Part shown: positions 1-6,907 of the stretch, piece by piece
How the letters are laid out: each line of letters opens with the position of its first letter
How positions within the stretch are numbered: the first letter of the stretch is position 1
Assembly (NCBI RefSeq): GCF_002027555.1
Contig: NZ_MXAP01000017.1
Location: 1-8,862 of the forward strand
Length of the DNA: 8,862 nt
Origin: Moraxella equi
GTDB lineage: Bacteria; Pseudomonadota; Gammaproteobacteria; Pseudomonadales; Moraxellaceae
Direction of reading: 5' to 3'
The notes under the pieces: model-generated
Told to the model about the DNA's origin: nothing
Databases searched by the model: none
Seen by the model: the letters and a program-made list of their open reading frames with translations, nothing else
Position numbers and translations under genes: made by a program

Positions 1-96
1 GGGATACAGTTGCTACTGCTTACGGTTTTTTTGGGTTAATTGACCATAAGCACCACTTAACCACATTTGCAACCATGATTTTGATAAAAAGGGTAA

Positions 97-471
97 ATGA
101 TGAAAAGCACGCTGTTGATTCGGCTGTTTAATGGCGTGTGGCTATGTGTCTTATTTTATTTGTTGTGGATTTACCCTTATTTGGATAGCCCAACGCCCAT
201 TCGTGATATTTTAAAAGTGTTGTTGGCGTATTTTATGCCATTGGCGTTGGCAGTTGCGTTGGCGTTTTGGAGTCAATTAAGATTGATGAAAAAATACCAA
301 AACGGCACTTTACCGCCATTACCGACAAATTGGCGAGAACAAGTGCCACCCGAATGGGTAAAATTGACATTGCAAAGCGTGGCAATGGCGATTGTTAGTG
401 TTGTGCTGGGTATGGTGGTGTTTTCGTTGATTTTTAAGCAACTGGCGGTATGGATATTTGGGGAATTTTAA
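97..471 (+). CDS. Small multi-pass inner-membrane protein, unknown function
   Basis: This 124-residue protein is not one I recognise. It is strongly hydrophobic, with likely membrane segments at about residues 10-28, 37-60 and 91-119. A short basic/polar stretch near residues 61-70 (LRLMKKYQNG) and a proline- and tryptophan-rich stretch (about 73-88) lie between the second and third segments. There is no cleavable signal peptide and no catalytic motif. The start is a double ATG (97 and 100). The purine-rich AAAGGG ends 3 bases before the first ATG and 6 before the second, so the second ATG is better spaced and the protein may be 123 residues. A 164-base gap containing a decayed inverted repeat separates it from the VWA gene, so a shared operon is uncertain. 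The reading frame, ribosome binding site and regular membrane pattern make it a believable gene; function cannot be assigned. Confidence 0.7.
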   Translation: MMKSTLLIRLFNGVWLCVLFYLLWIYPYLDSPTPIRDILKVLLAYFMPLALAVALAFWSQLRLMKKYQNGTLPPLPTNWREQVPPEWVKLTLQSVAMAIVSVVLGMVVFSLIFKQLAVWIFGEF

Positions 472-497
472 ATGAAAGTTGGTTGATTCACCCAATT

Positions 498-545
498 TGT
501 AAGGTGCGTACAACTTTACTGGTGCTTGATATGCCACGCCTTACA
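498..545. repeat. Imperfect inverted repeat between the membrane-protein and VWA genes
   Basis: TGTAAGG at 498-504 is matched by its reverse complement CCTTACA at 539-545, with further partial similarity inside the arms (GTGCGT against CCACGC). The 34-base interior is long for a simple terminator and no T-run follows either arm. It looks like a decayed intergenic palindromic repeat; a weak hairpin in a transcript is the alternative. Only the 7-bp arms are directly visible. Confidence 0.3.
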
Positions 546-635
546 CCCACAAATAAATTTATGGTACTTAAAGTTGTTTGAGTGTTGAACATTGATCTAA
601 TTATCAAGCCACACAACAAACCAAACTAAGGAAAA

Positions 636-1814
636 ATGATGACTGTTTTAACAACTGAACAAGAAAAATCCCGTCGTTGGCATTTGATTTTGGGGGGCGA
701 TGACAGCTCGCTAAGTGAGCGAGACAGACGATTGTCGCAAGCCTTGACCGCCCTATATGGTGGCATGGACGAAGAGAGAAAGGCGGGGCTTGGGCGTTCT
801 GCTCCCAAAGTTGCCAAGTGGCTGGGTGACATTAGAGAGTTTTTCCCAAGCTCGGTGGTGCAAGTCGTGCAAAAAGATGCCTTTGAGCGATTGGGTTTAA
901 AGCAAATGCTCCTTGAACCTGAGTTTTTATCAGCCATGGAGGCTGATGTGCATTTGGTGGCGGATTTGGTGAGTTTACGTTCTGCCATGCCCGAAAAAAC
1001 CATAGACACCGCCCGCCAAGTCATCAAAAAAGTGGTGGACGAACTTTTAAAAAAACTAGAAACCAAAACCACCGAAGCCATTCGTGGGGCGGTCAACAAA
1101 TCCAAACGCACGCACCGTCCCCGCTTTAATGACACTGATTGGGGGCGGACAATCCAAGCCAACCTACGCCATTATCAGCCTGAGTATCAGACCGTTGTCC
1201 CTGAGACTTTGGTGGGGTTCATGCGTCAAAGTCGCAAAATGACCGACCTTGATGAAGTGGTGCTGTGCGTGGATCAGTCGGGTTCTATGGCGACATCGGT
1301 GGTGTATAGTGCGATTTTTGCAGGGGTCATGGCGAGCATTCCTGCGGTCAAAACTCGCCTTGTGTGCTTTGATACGGTGGTGCTGGATTTGACGGAAGAC
1401 CTTGCCGACCCTGTGCAAGTGCTCTTTGGTGTGCAACTGGGTGGTGGTACGGACATCAACCAAGCGGTGGCGTATTGTGCCGATAAGATTGAACGCCCTG
1501 CCCAAACGCACCTCATTCTCATCACCGACCTATATGAGGGCGGTAATGAAAAAGAGCTGATTGGTCGTGTTGCCAACCTCAAACGACAAGGTGTTAACGT
1601 CATTACTTTGCTTGCCCTGTCGGACGATGGTAGACCGTCTTATGATGAAAACCTTGCCAAGATTTTTGCGGGATTAGATTGCCCTGTCTTTGCCTGTACG
1701 CCTGATGCGTTTCCTGACATGATGGCAACCGCCCTAAAACGAGAGGATGTGCTGGCGTGGGCGGGCGATAATGGCATTAAGGCGGTGCGAGTGGAGCGTG
1801 AAATGGGGGTGTAA
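636..1814 (+). CDS. YehP-like VWA (von Willebrand factor A) domain protein
   Basis: This 392-residue cytoplasmic protein resembles E. coli YehP (about 378 residues) along its length. The N-terminal RRWHLILG block (about residues 13-20) and a helical region to about 190 precede the VWA domain at about 205-375. The metal-binding MIDAS set looks complete: DQSGS at 213-217 (D213, S215, S217), T272 in GGGTDI, and D298 in ITDLYEGG. Known biology: bacterial VWA proteins of this type usually work with MoxR-type AAA+ ATPases, and E. coli yehP sits in a yehLMPQ cluster with such an ATPase. Here no ATPase or SWIM-domain partner lies within reach on either side, so its partner is outside the window or absent. 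Double ATG at 636 and 639: AAGGA at 628-632 sits 6 bases from the second, which is probably the true start. No signal peptide or membrane segment. The exact cellular role is unknown. Confidence 0.88.
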   Translation: MMTVLTTEQEKSRRWHLILGGDDSSLSERDRRLSQALTALYGGMDEERKAGLGRSAPKVAKWLGDIREFFPSSVVQVVQKDAFERLGLKQMLLEPEFLSAMEADVHLVADLVSLRSAMPEKTIDTARQVIKKVVDELLKKLETKTTEAIRGAVNKSKRTHRPRFNDTDWGRTIQANLRHYQPEYQTVVPETLVGFMRQSRKMTDLDEVVLCVDQSGSMATSVVYSAIFAGVMASIPAVKTRLVCFDTVVLDLTEDLADPVQVLFGVQLGGGTDINQAVAYCADKIERPAQTHLILITDLYEGGNEKELIGRVANLKRQGVNVITLLALSDDGRPSYDENLAKIFAGLDCPVFACTPDAFPDMMATALKREDVLAWAGDNGIKAVRVEREMGV

Positions 1815-1871
1815 AGATGGCAAATGCGTATCATACCAATTTATCCAATCCATTGATATTTCCCTAAAAAC

Positions 1872-1903
1872 AAAACCGCCCAAAACCAGTTGAGCGGTTT
1901 TTT
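1872..1903. terminator. Bidirectional intrinsic terminator between the VWA gene and secF
   Basis: AAAACCGC (1872-1879) pairs with GCGGTTTT (1894-1901), and CAA/TTG inside the loop (1881-1883 with 1890-1892) can extend the stem past one mismatch. On the + strand the stem runs into six T (1898-1903); on the - strand it is followed by TTTTGTTTTT. It therefore can end both the VWA transcript and the secD-secF transcript. The two genes converge with only 95 bases between their stop codons. Confidence 0.88.
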
Positions 1904-1909
1904 GAGCAA

Positions 1910-3037
1910 TCAATCTTGGGCGTTTTGGAGTTTGGGATCAGCAAAGACCACCACTTCTTCTTCAAACTCAGGTTTGACACGTACCACAAAATCTTCACGA
2001 GACAGTCCCATACGTAAAGGAATGGAGCTGGCAACATAGATAGATGAATACGTTCCTGCAATGGTGCCGATAAACTGAGCCAAAGCAAACCAAAATAACC
2101 CTTCGCCACCCAAAAACAGCAAGGCAATGATGACCACAAAGACTGTACCAGAAGTCATACAAGTACGGCGCAGGGTTTCGGTTAAAGATAAGTCAATGAC
2201 TTGACGGGGTAGTAGTCCACGCACACGGCGAAAATTCTCACGGATACGGTCATAGACCACGATGGTATCGTTTACCGAATAACCAATCAATGCCAATACA
2301 GAGGCAAGCACGGTCAAGTCAAACGGCCAACCAAAGATGGCAAAGAGTCCACACACCACAATCACGTCATGAAACAGGGCGAGCGTTGCCCCCACTGCCA
2401 ATTTAAACTGAAAGCGAATGGAGATGTACACCATCATTAGGATAAGTGCCAACCCTAACGCCATGAGCGACTGTGTATAAACTTCATTGCCTACTTGACT
2501 GCCGATGATATTGACGTTGTCCACTTTGGCAGGGTTGGCAGGCAGGTTTAGAGCATCACTAAGGGCGTTGCTTAGACCTTCGGGGTCTTTATTCTCTTGA
2601 GGTGGCAGGCGAATGAGTAGCTCTTGACGGGTGCCGAGATATTGTACGACCGCATCATTAAAGCCTTTATCAGCTAGGGCGGAAGCAACCTGTGCTTGCT
2701 CGACAGGCTGACTGTATGCCACATCGGCAGAGATGCCGCCTGTGAAGTCTAGTCCTAGATTTAGCCCTTTGGTGGTGATGGCAACCAGACTGGCAATCAC
2801 CAAGATGGCAGAGAGTACCACCATGGGGATTTCTAATTTCATAAACGGGATAATGCGTTTATTGTCCAGCAGTTTGACCCCGCCTTCTTTTTCGGCAAAC
2901 TCATCGGTTGGGGCGATGATGGCTTGATTGTTAAGACTGGCATTAGCAGAGGCATTACTGCCCTTACCATCACGGCGTGGGGCACGACGACGGCGAGTCT
3001 CACTGGCGGTGTTAAGATTGTCGTTATTGTCTGTCAT
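1910..3037 (-). CDS. secF: Protein translocase subunit SecF
   Basis: SecF is the membrane partner of SecD. Together they use the proton gradient to help pull exported proteins through SecYEG on the periplasmic side. In this 375-residue protein, membrane segment 1 spans about 70-90, followed by the LDFTGG motif (96-101) and a periplasmic domain to about 187. Five more membrane segments lie at about 189-208, 212-235, 240-262, 293-311 and 316-338. The family signature IGYSVNDTIVVYDRIREN is at 251-268, with D257 at the conserved acidic position. The protein is longer than E. coli SecF (323): LDFTGG lies roughly 46 residues later than in E. coli because of a polar N-terminal extension carrying RRRRAPRR (15-22). 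The start at 3037 is supported by AGGAG six bases upstream, so the extension is probably translated. It directly follows secD and ends at the shared terminator. Confidence 0.97.
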   Translation of the reverse strand: MTDNNDNLNTASETRRRRAPRRDGKGSNASANASLNNQAIIAPTDEFAEKEGGVKLLDNKRIIPFMKLEIPMVVLSAILVIASLVAITTKGLNLGLDFTGGISADVAYSQPVEQAQVASALADKGFNDAVVQYLGTRQELLIRLPPQENKDPEGLSNALSDALNLPANPAKVDNVNIIGSQVGNEVYTQSLMALGLALILMMVYISIRFQFKLAVGATLALFHDVIVVCGLFAIFGWPFDLTVLASVLALIGYSVNDTIVVYDRIRENFRRVRGLLPRQVIDLSLTETLRRTCMTSGTVFVVIIALLFLGGEGLFWFALAQFIGTIAGTYSSIYVASSIPLRMGLSREDFVVRVKPEFEEEVVVFADPKLQNAQD

Positions 3038-3043
3038 CTTTTA

Positions 3044-3048
3044 CTCCT
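3044..3048 (-). promoter_or_regulatory. secF ribosome binding site overlapping the secD stop codon
   Basis: On the - strand AGGAG occupies 3048-3044, six bases before the secF ATG, and the secD stop TAG is 3049-3047, giving the combined string TAGGAG. Ribosomes ending secD would expose or re-use this site, so translational coupling of secD and secF is likely. It also fixes the secF start. Confidence 0.85.
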
Positions 3049-4921
3049 AGCCGATACTGATTTTGGTGAGATTTTTGCGATTGCCATACCATAACTGCAT
3101 CAGGGCACGAGTGACGATGATGGCGGTAAATAGCGAGGTAATGATACCAATCGCAAGCGTGATGGCAAAGCCCTTGACAGGACCTGTACCGATGGCAAAC
3201 AAGATAAAGGCAACAAGCAATGTTGTGATGTTACCATCAAAGATAGAGCTAAATGCACGGTCAAAGCCTGCAACAATGGCGGATTTGGGTCTGGCTCCAT
3301 TGGCAAGTTCTTCACGAATCCGCTCAAAAATCAGCACGTTGGCATCGACCGCCATACCCATGGTTAGCACAACCCCAGCGATACCAGGCAGGGTCAGTGA
3401 TGAGCCGATGATGGACATTACCGCCGCTAGCATGATGATATTAAAGGCAAGGGCAATGTTGGCAATCACGCCACAAGCACGATAGAACACAATCATCCAT
3501 AAGAACACAAGCAGATAGCCGATTTTAGATGCACTAAGACCTTTATCAATGTTATCTTGACCCAGTGATGGACCAATGGTACGCTCTTCGACAAAGTACA
3601 TCGGTGCCGCTAACGCCCCAGAGCGAAGCAGTAGGGCAAGCTCGCCAGCTTCGGCAGGGCTGTCTAGTCCTGTGATGACAAAGGATGAGCCTAATACTGC
3701 CTGAATGGTGGCTTGGTTGATGACCCGAGTCTCACTATATGGCTGACGCACTTCTTTGGTCTCGCCTGTGGTGGGGTCAGTCTCATAGCCGACACGTTGT
3801 TTATTTTCGATAAATAGCACCGCCATCTGTTTGCCCACACTGGTGCGAGTGGCGTTTTGCATGAGGCGACCACCTGCTGTGTCTAGGGTGATGGATACCT
3901 GTGGGCGACCATTTTCATCAACACCAGCTTGGGCGTTTTGGACTTTGTCGCCTGTCACGATGGCTTGGCGGTCAAGTAAGACGGGTAGACCATCAAGCGT
4001 GCCAAAAGGGAAAGCTTCGGTACCAGCAGGGGCGATACCACCTGTGAAGTTATGAGCGTCTTCACTGACCATGCGAAACTCTAAGTTTGCCGTACGACCC
4101 AGTACACGCTTGGCTTCGGCGGTGTCCTGCACACCAGGTAGTTCCACAACGATACGGTTGGTGCCTTGCGACTGCACCAGTGCTTCTGCCACACCAAGCT
4201 CATTGATACGGTTACGCAGGGTGGTCAAGTTCTGACCGACAGCGTACTCGTTGATTTGGTTTAGGGCTTGTTCGGTATAAGTGAGTTCTAGCACCGCCCC
4301 GTCATTACTGGCAAGGGGTCTTAGCGTGAAGTCCATCATACTCCCTTGCAGGGCACTTTGGGCTTGGTTGCGTTCATTGTCGCTGTTAAAGGTCAGTACC
4401 ATGCCATCTTTGGTGGTTCTTAGGCTTTTGACAGCGATTTTGGCGGTACGCAGATTGCGACGCACATCTTGGGTGGCAACCGTTAGGCGTTGCTCTAACG
4501 CTTTATCCATGTCCACTTCTAGGACGAACCGCACGCCCCCACGTAAGTCCAGACCCAGCTTCATCGGTTTTGCTCCGATATTTTTTAGCCATTCGGGCGT
4601 GGTCTGAGCAAGGTTTAGTGCCACAACGTAGTTTTCACCTAGGTTTTGGCGGAGGGTCTCTTGGGCTTTGAGCTGGTCTTCGGCGGTATTTAGGCGAATC
4701 AAGGCACTGTTATTGGCAAAGCTACCATCATGATGTGCCAAACCTGCCTTGTCAAGCAGAGCCTGTGACTGTACCAACACGTCAGATGTCAGTTCAGTAC
4801 CAGCACTGGCACCTGTGATTTGTACCGCAGGTTCGTCAGGGTAGAGATTGGGCAGGGCGTACAAGCCAGCAACGACCAGCACCACAGCGATGAGTATGTA
4901 TTTCCAAGCAGGGTAATGCAT
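3047..4921 (-). CDS. secD: Protein translocase subunit SecD
   Basis: SecD is the large subunit of the SecDF accessory complex of SecYEG. Its periplasmic head handles the emerging preprotein and its membrane part conducts protons. At 624 residues it is close to the E. coli length (615). Membrane segment 1 is at about 8-25. LGLDLRGG (122-129) opens the main periplasmic portion, and LPGVQD (261-266) lies in the conserved P1 region. Five further segments run from about 466 to 606. The signature GMAVDANVLIFERIREEL is at 522-539, where D526 matches the aspartate (E. coli D519) tied to proton use. The start at 4921 is preceded only by a weak AGAAG five bases away. Gene order yajC-secD-secF is the usual one, but yajC is 180 bases upstream. 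The gene appears intact. Confidence 0.98.
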   Translation of the reverse strand: MHYPAWKYILIAVVLVVAGLYALPNLYPDEPAVQITGASAGTELTSDVLVQSQALLDKAGLAHHDGSFANNSALIRLNTAEDQLKAQETLRQNLGENYVVALNLAQTTPEWLKNIGAKPMKLGLDLRGGVRFVLEVDMDKALEQRLTVATQDVRRNLRTAKIAVKSLRTTKDGMVLTFNSDNERNQAQSALQGSMMDFTLRPLASNDGAVLELTYTEQALNQINEYAVGQNLTTLRNRINELGVAEALVQSQGTNRIVVELPGVQDTAEAKRVLGRTANLEFRMVSEDAHNFTGGIAPAGTEAFPFGTLDGLPVLLDRQAIVTGDKVQNAQAGVDENGRPQVSITLDTAGGRLMQNATRTSVGKQMAVLFIENKQRVGYETDPTTGETKEVRQPYSETRVINQATIQAVLGSSFVITGLDSPAEAGELALLLRSGALAAPMYFVEERTIGPSLGQDNIDKGLSASKIGYLLVFLWMIVFYRACGVIANIALAFNIIMLAAVMSIIGSSLTLPGIAGVVLTMGMAVDANVLIFERIREELANGARPKSAIVAGFDRAFSSIFDGNITTLLVAFILFAIGTGPVKGFAITLAIGIITSLFTAIIVTRALMQLWYGNRKNLTKISIG

Positions 4922-4974
4922 AAGGACTTCTTTACAAAGGTTGATGATGTGGGTTTAATTTATTTTAAAAAATA

Positions 4975-5019
4975 ATTATCATTAAACCCTTTAATAATTG
5001 ACAATAATTTAATTGTTAA
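4975..5019 (-). promoter_or_regulatory. Candidate sigma-70 promoters for secD-secF
   Basis: The 180-base yajC-secD gap holds two overlapping promoter-like pairs on the - strand. One is TTGTCA (5004-4999), an 18-base spacer, then GATAAT (4980-4975), each box matching consensus at 5 of 6 positions. The other is TTAACA (5019-5014), a 17-base spacer, then TATTAA (4996-4991). The first lies about 54 bases before the secD ATG. The region is very AT-rich, so chance matches are expected and this remains a prediction. Confidence 0.4.
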
Positions 5020-5065
5020 ATCATTGTTTGGTCTTGTTAAAATAGGGCTTATCCTTTTGCCTAAT

Positions 5066-5082
5066 GCATTTATTTAAAATGC
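5066..5082. repeat. Short inverted repeat downstream of yajC
   Basis: GCATTT (5066-5071) and AAATGC (5077-5082) can form a 6-bp stem with a 5-base loop, 20 bases after the yajC stop. No T-run follows on the - strand, so it is at best a weak terminator or a transcript-stabilising hairpin. Confidence 0.25.
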
Positions 5083-5101
5083 GTCTTTAACAGTACCGAA
5101 T

Positions 5102-5419
5102 TTAGATATTTTCAATCGTGCCTTTGGGCAATACGCTAATCACGGACGCACGTTGGATTTTGACATCAGTGTTGTTATTTAGGGCGATGATTGCATAGTC
5201 GCCATCAACTTTTTTGACACGACCGACCAGACCGCCAGCAAAAACCACTTCATTATCCACCGCCAACGCATTGACCATGGCACGGTGTTCTTTGGCACGC
5301 TTGGACTGGGGGCGAATGATGAGAAAATAAAAAATGGCAAAAATGGCAATCATCGGTAATAATTGCAAAAAGGCATTGGGCTGAGCAGGGGCAGTGGTTG
5401 CCAAAATAGAAAGTAGCAT
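5102..5419 (-). CDS. yajC: Preprotein translocase subunit YajC
   Basis: YajC is a small single-pass inner-membrane protein that associates with SecD and SecF and also contacts other membrane transport proteins; it is not essential in E. coli. The 105-residue product has one membrane segment at about 17-35, followed by the family block FYFLIIRPQSKRAKEH (30-45). A cytoplasmic domain then carries GLVGRV (63-68) before the VKIQRASVISVLPKGTI tail. Its length is close to E. coli YajC (110). The frame stays open upstream to 5554, but 5419 is the right start: AGGA lies 7 bases before it and the family begins here, while the extra 45 codons are AT-rich leader. No tgt or queA gene is directly upstream, unlike in E. 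coli; instead yajC is divergent from the CNNM gene. Confidence 0.95.
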   Translation of the reverse strand: MLLSILATTAPAQPNAFLQLLPMIAIFAIFYFLIIRPQSKRAKEHRAMVNALAVDNEVVFAGGLVGRVKKVDGDYAIIALNNNTDVKIQRASVISVLPKGTIENI

Positions 5420-5456
5420 GAGTGTTCCTAAATTTTCAAAACGAAAAATAACGCAT

Positions 5457-5465
5457 ATCATACCA
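5457..5465 (-). promoter_or_regulatory. Candidate extended -10 promoter element for yajC
   Basis: On the - strand TGGTATGAT (5465-5457) has the TGn extension and a 5-of-6 match to TATAAT, about 37 bases before the yajC ATG. No good -35 box is at 17 bases, which is tolerated in extended -10 promoters. A second possible pair, TTTTCA with an 18-base spacer to TATAAA, lies further upstream. Prediction only. Confidence 0.4.
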
Positions 5466-5597
5466 TAAAACAAACACATTTTATAAAATTTTACATAAGT
5501 CTTTGAAAAATTTGATAAATTTCCCAAAAAATACCGTTCTGCTCCCAATTCCAACCACGTTCATCATCATAAAATTACCCACTTTATCCTAAAATAC

Positions 5598-5626
5598 TTG
5601 CAGTTGTCATCATTTTGGCTTAATAT
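5598..5626 (+). promoter_or_regulatory. Weak promoter candidate for the CNNM gene
   Basis: TTGCAG (5598-5603) and TAATAT (5621-5626) are 17 bases apart, 31 bases before the ATG at 5658. Both boxes match consensus only partly (3 and 4 of 6). Included because no better + strand signal is visible in the yajC-CNNM divergent spacer. Confidence 0.2.
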
Positions 5627-5657
5627 TAGCGGTTAATTTAAGTTACTCATTCTTTAT

Positions 5658-6848
5658 ATGCCCCGACCGCGATTTCTCCTTATTGTTATCTCTTTATTAG
5701 CCATCACACCCATCACTGTCCTTGCTGCCACAGGCGAGAGTGTGGGACAGGCGGGTAGCACCAATGTTATTTTGCTTATCTTTTATGTGGCGTTGTCGCT
5801 GATTGTTTCCTTTATTTGTTCTATTTCAGAAGCAACTCTTCTGACAATGACCCCAAGCTATATCGACACGCTAAGAGATGACAGCCTTAAAACTGCCGAC
5901 TTGCTCAACGAAGTCAAAGTTAAAAACATCGAAAAATCCATCTCATCAATTCTCACGCTCAACACCATCGCCAATACCTTAGGCTCGCTTGGGGCAGGTT
6001 CGCAGGCGACCATCGTGTTTGGTAGTGCGTGGTTTGGGGTGTTTAGTGGCGTGATGACATTGGCGGTACTTATGGGTAGCGAGATTATCCCAAAGACGCT
6101 GGGGGCGACTTATTGGCGACGTTTTGCTGTGCCAGTGGCGTACTATGTCAAAGGTATTAGTATTTTGCTGTTTCCCATCGTGTGGGTTGCCGAAAAAGTC
6201 TCTCGCCTACTCACTCGGGGCAACAACGAGAGCGGGTTTAACCGTCATGAATTCATCGCCCTTGCCAATCAAGGTGAGGTATCAGGACAGATGAGCGAGC
6301 TTGAGACACGCATCATCAAAAATTCGTTGGCTCTGAGCATGATTCATGTGGAGAGTATTGTTACGCCACGTTCGGTGATGATTGCCTTTGATGAGAATAT
6401 GACGGTGGGCGATGTATTTACTGTTCATGCCAAATTGCCATTTTCACGTTTTCCCATTTTTGATGAAGACCTAGATAACGCCACAGGTTTTGTGCTAAAA
6501 AGTGACCTGCTCATCGCCAAAGCCAACCAAGAGATTCACACACCCATCAAAGCCTTTAAACGAGATATTACTTTTGTTTTTGCCAAGATGAAGTTGTTTG
6601 ATGTGCTTGATTTGATGTTAAAAGAGCGACTGCATATCGCCCTTGTCGTGGGCGAGTTTGGCGAAGTCAAAGGTATTGTGAGCTTAGAAGATGTCCTTGA
6701 AACCTTGCTCGGGCTTGAGATTGTTGATGAGATTGACCGTGTTGATGACATGCAAGCTCTTGCCCGTCAGCTCATGGACAGACGCATGAGCAGGCTAGGC
6801 ACGACCGTTGCTGATGATAAAAACGTGGATAATGTGCCAAATGGATGA
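5658..6848 (+). CDS. CNNM (DUF21)/CBS-pair membrane protein, HlyC/CorC-type family
   Basis: Proteins of this family are inner-membrane CNNM-domain proteins; characterised relatives are linked to magnesium or other divalent-cation transport. The 396-residue product starts with a hydrophobic signal-like segment (about 6-24). The CNNM domain follows at about 35-205, with SISEATLLTMTPSYI at 55-69, NTIANTLGS at 102-110 and the family hallmark SEIIPKTLGA at 141-150. Two CBS motifs span about 230-355: MIHVESIVTPRSVM (228-241) at the start and GIVSLEDVLETLLG (339-352) at the end. Only about 40 residues follow, so the extra C-terminal CorC/HlyC domain found in many relatives is missing. This is the shorter family form, not an obvious truncation, since the tail ends in a terminator. 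No ribosome binding site precedes the ATG. It is divergent from yajC. The substrate is not known, and 'hemolysin' labels for this family should not be taken literally. Confidence 0.9.
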   Translation: MPRPRFLLIVISLLAITPITVLAATGESVGQAGSTNVILLIFYVALSLIVSFICSISEATLLTMTPSYIDTLRDDSLKTADLLNEVKVKNIEKSISSILTLNTIANTLGSLGAGSQATIVFGSAWFGVFSGVMTLAVLMGSEIIPKTLGATYWRRFAVPVAYYVKGISILLFPIVWVAEKVSRLLTRGNNESGFNRHEFIALANQGEVSGQMSELETRIIKNSLALSMIHVESIVTPRSVMIAFDENMTVGDVFTVHAKLPFSRFPIFDEDLDNATGFVLKSDLLIAKANQEIHTPIKAFKRDITFVFAKMKLFDVLDLMLKERLHIALVVGEFGEVKGIVSLEDVLETLLGLEIVDEIDRVDDMQALARQLMDRRMSRLGTTVADDKNVDNVPNG

Positions 6849-6869
6849 TAATTTGCAAATCAAAGACTG

Positions 6870-6904
6870 GGCGTGGCTGATGGCTGACGCCTTTTTCTTT
6901 TTTT
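6870..6904 (+). terminator. Intrinsic terminator of the CNNM gene
   Basis: GGCGT (6870-6874) pairs with ACGCC (6887-6891). With a bulged G the stem continues through G-T/G-C/C-G pairs to a small GAT loop. It is followed by TTTTTCTTTTTTT on the + strand. It starts 21 bases after the CNNM stop codon and lies just before the end of the convergent gene. Confidence 0.8.
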
Positions 6905-6907
6905 GGA

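Noticed and set aside
3..131. Open frame running in from the left edge (+ strand) to a stop at 129-131
   Set aside because: It would overlap the 97-471 gene by 35 bases and its 42 residues show no recognisable pattern; the other two + frames stop by position 42, so the end of an upstream gene cannot be placed with confidence.
626..1834. Long antisense frames across the VWA gene
   Set aside because: Shadows of the codon pattern of the real + strand gene; no start signals.
1817..1867. 16-codon frame starting MANAYHTN just after the VWA gene
   Set aside because: No ribosome binding site beyond the end of the VWA gene, very short, and ends at the terminator; could be a remnant but nothing supports translation.
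5420..5554. 45-codon upstream extension of YajC
   Set aside because: The conserved family start and the AGGA ribosome site both point to 5419; the extension covers the AT-rich promoter region.
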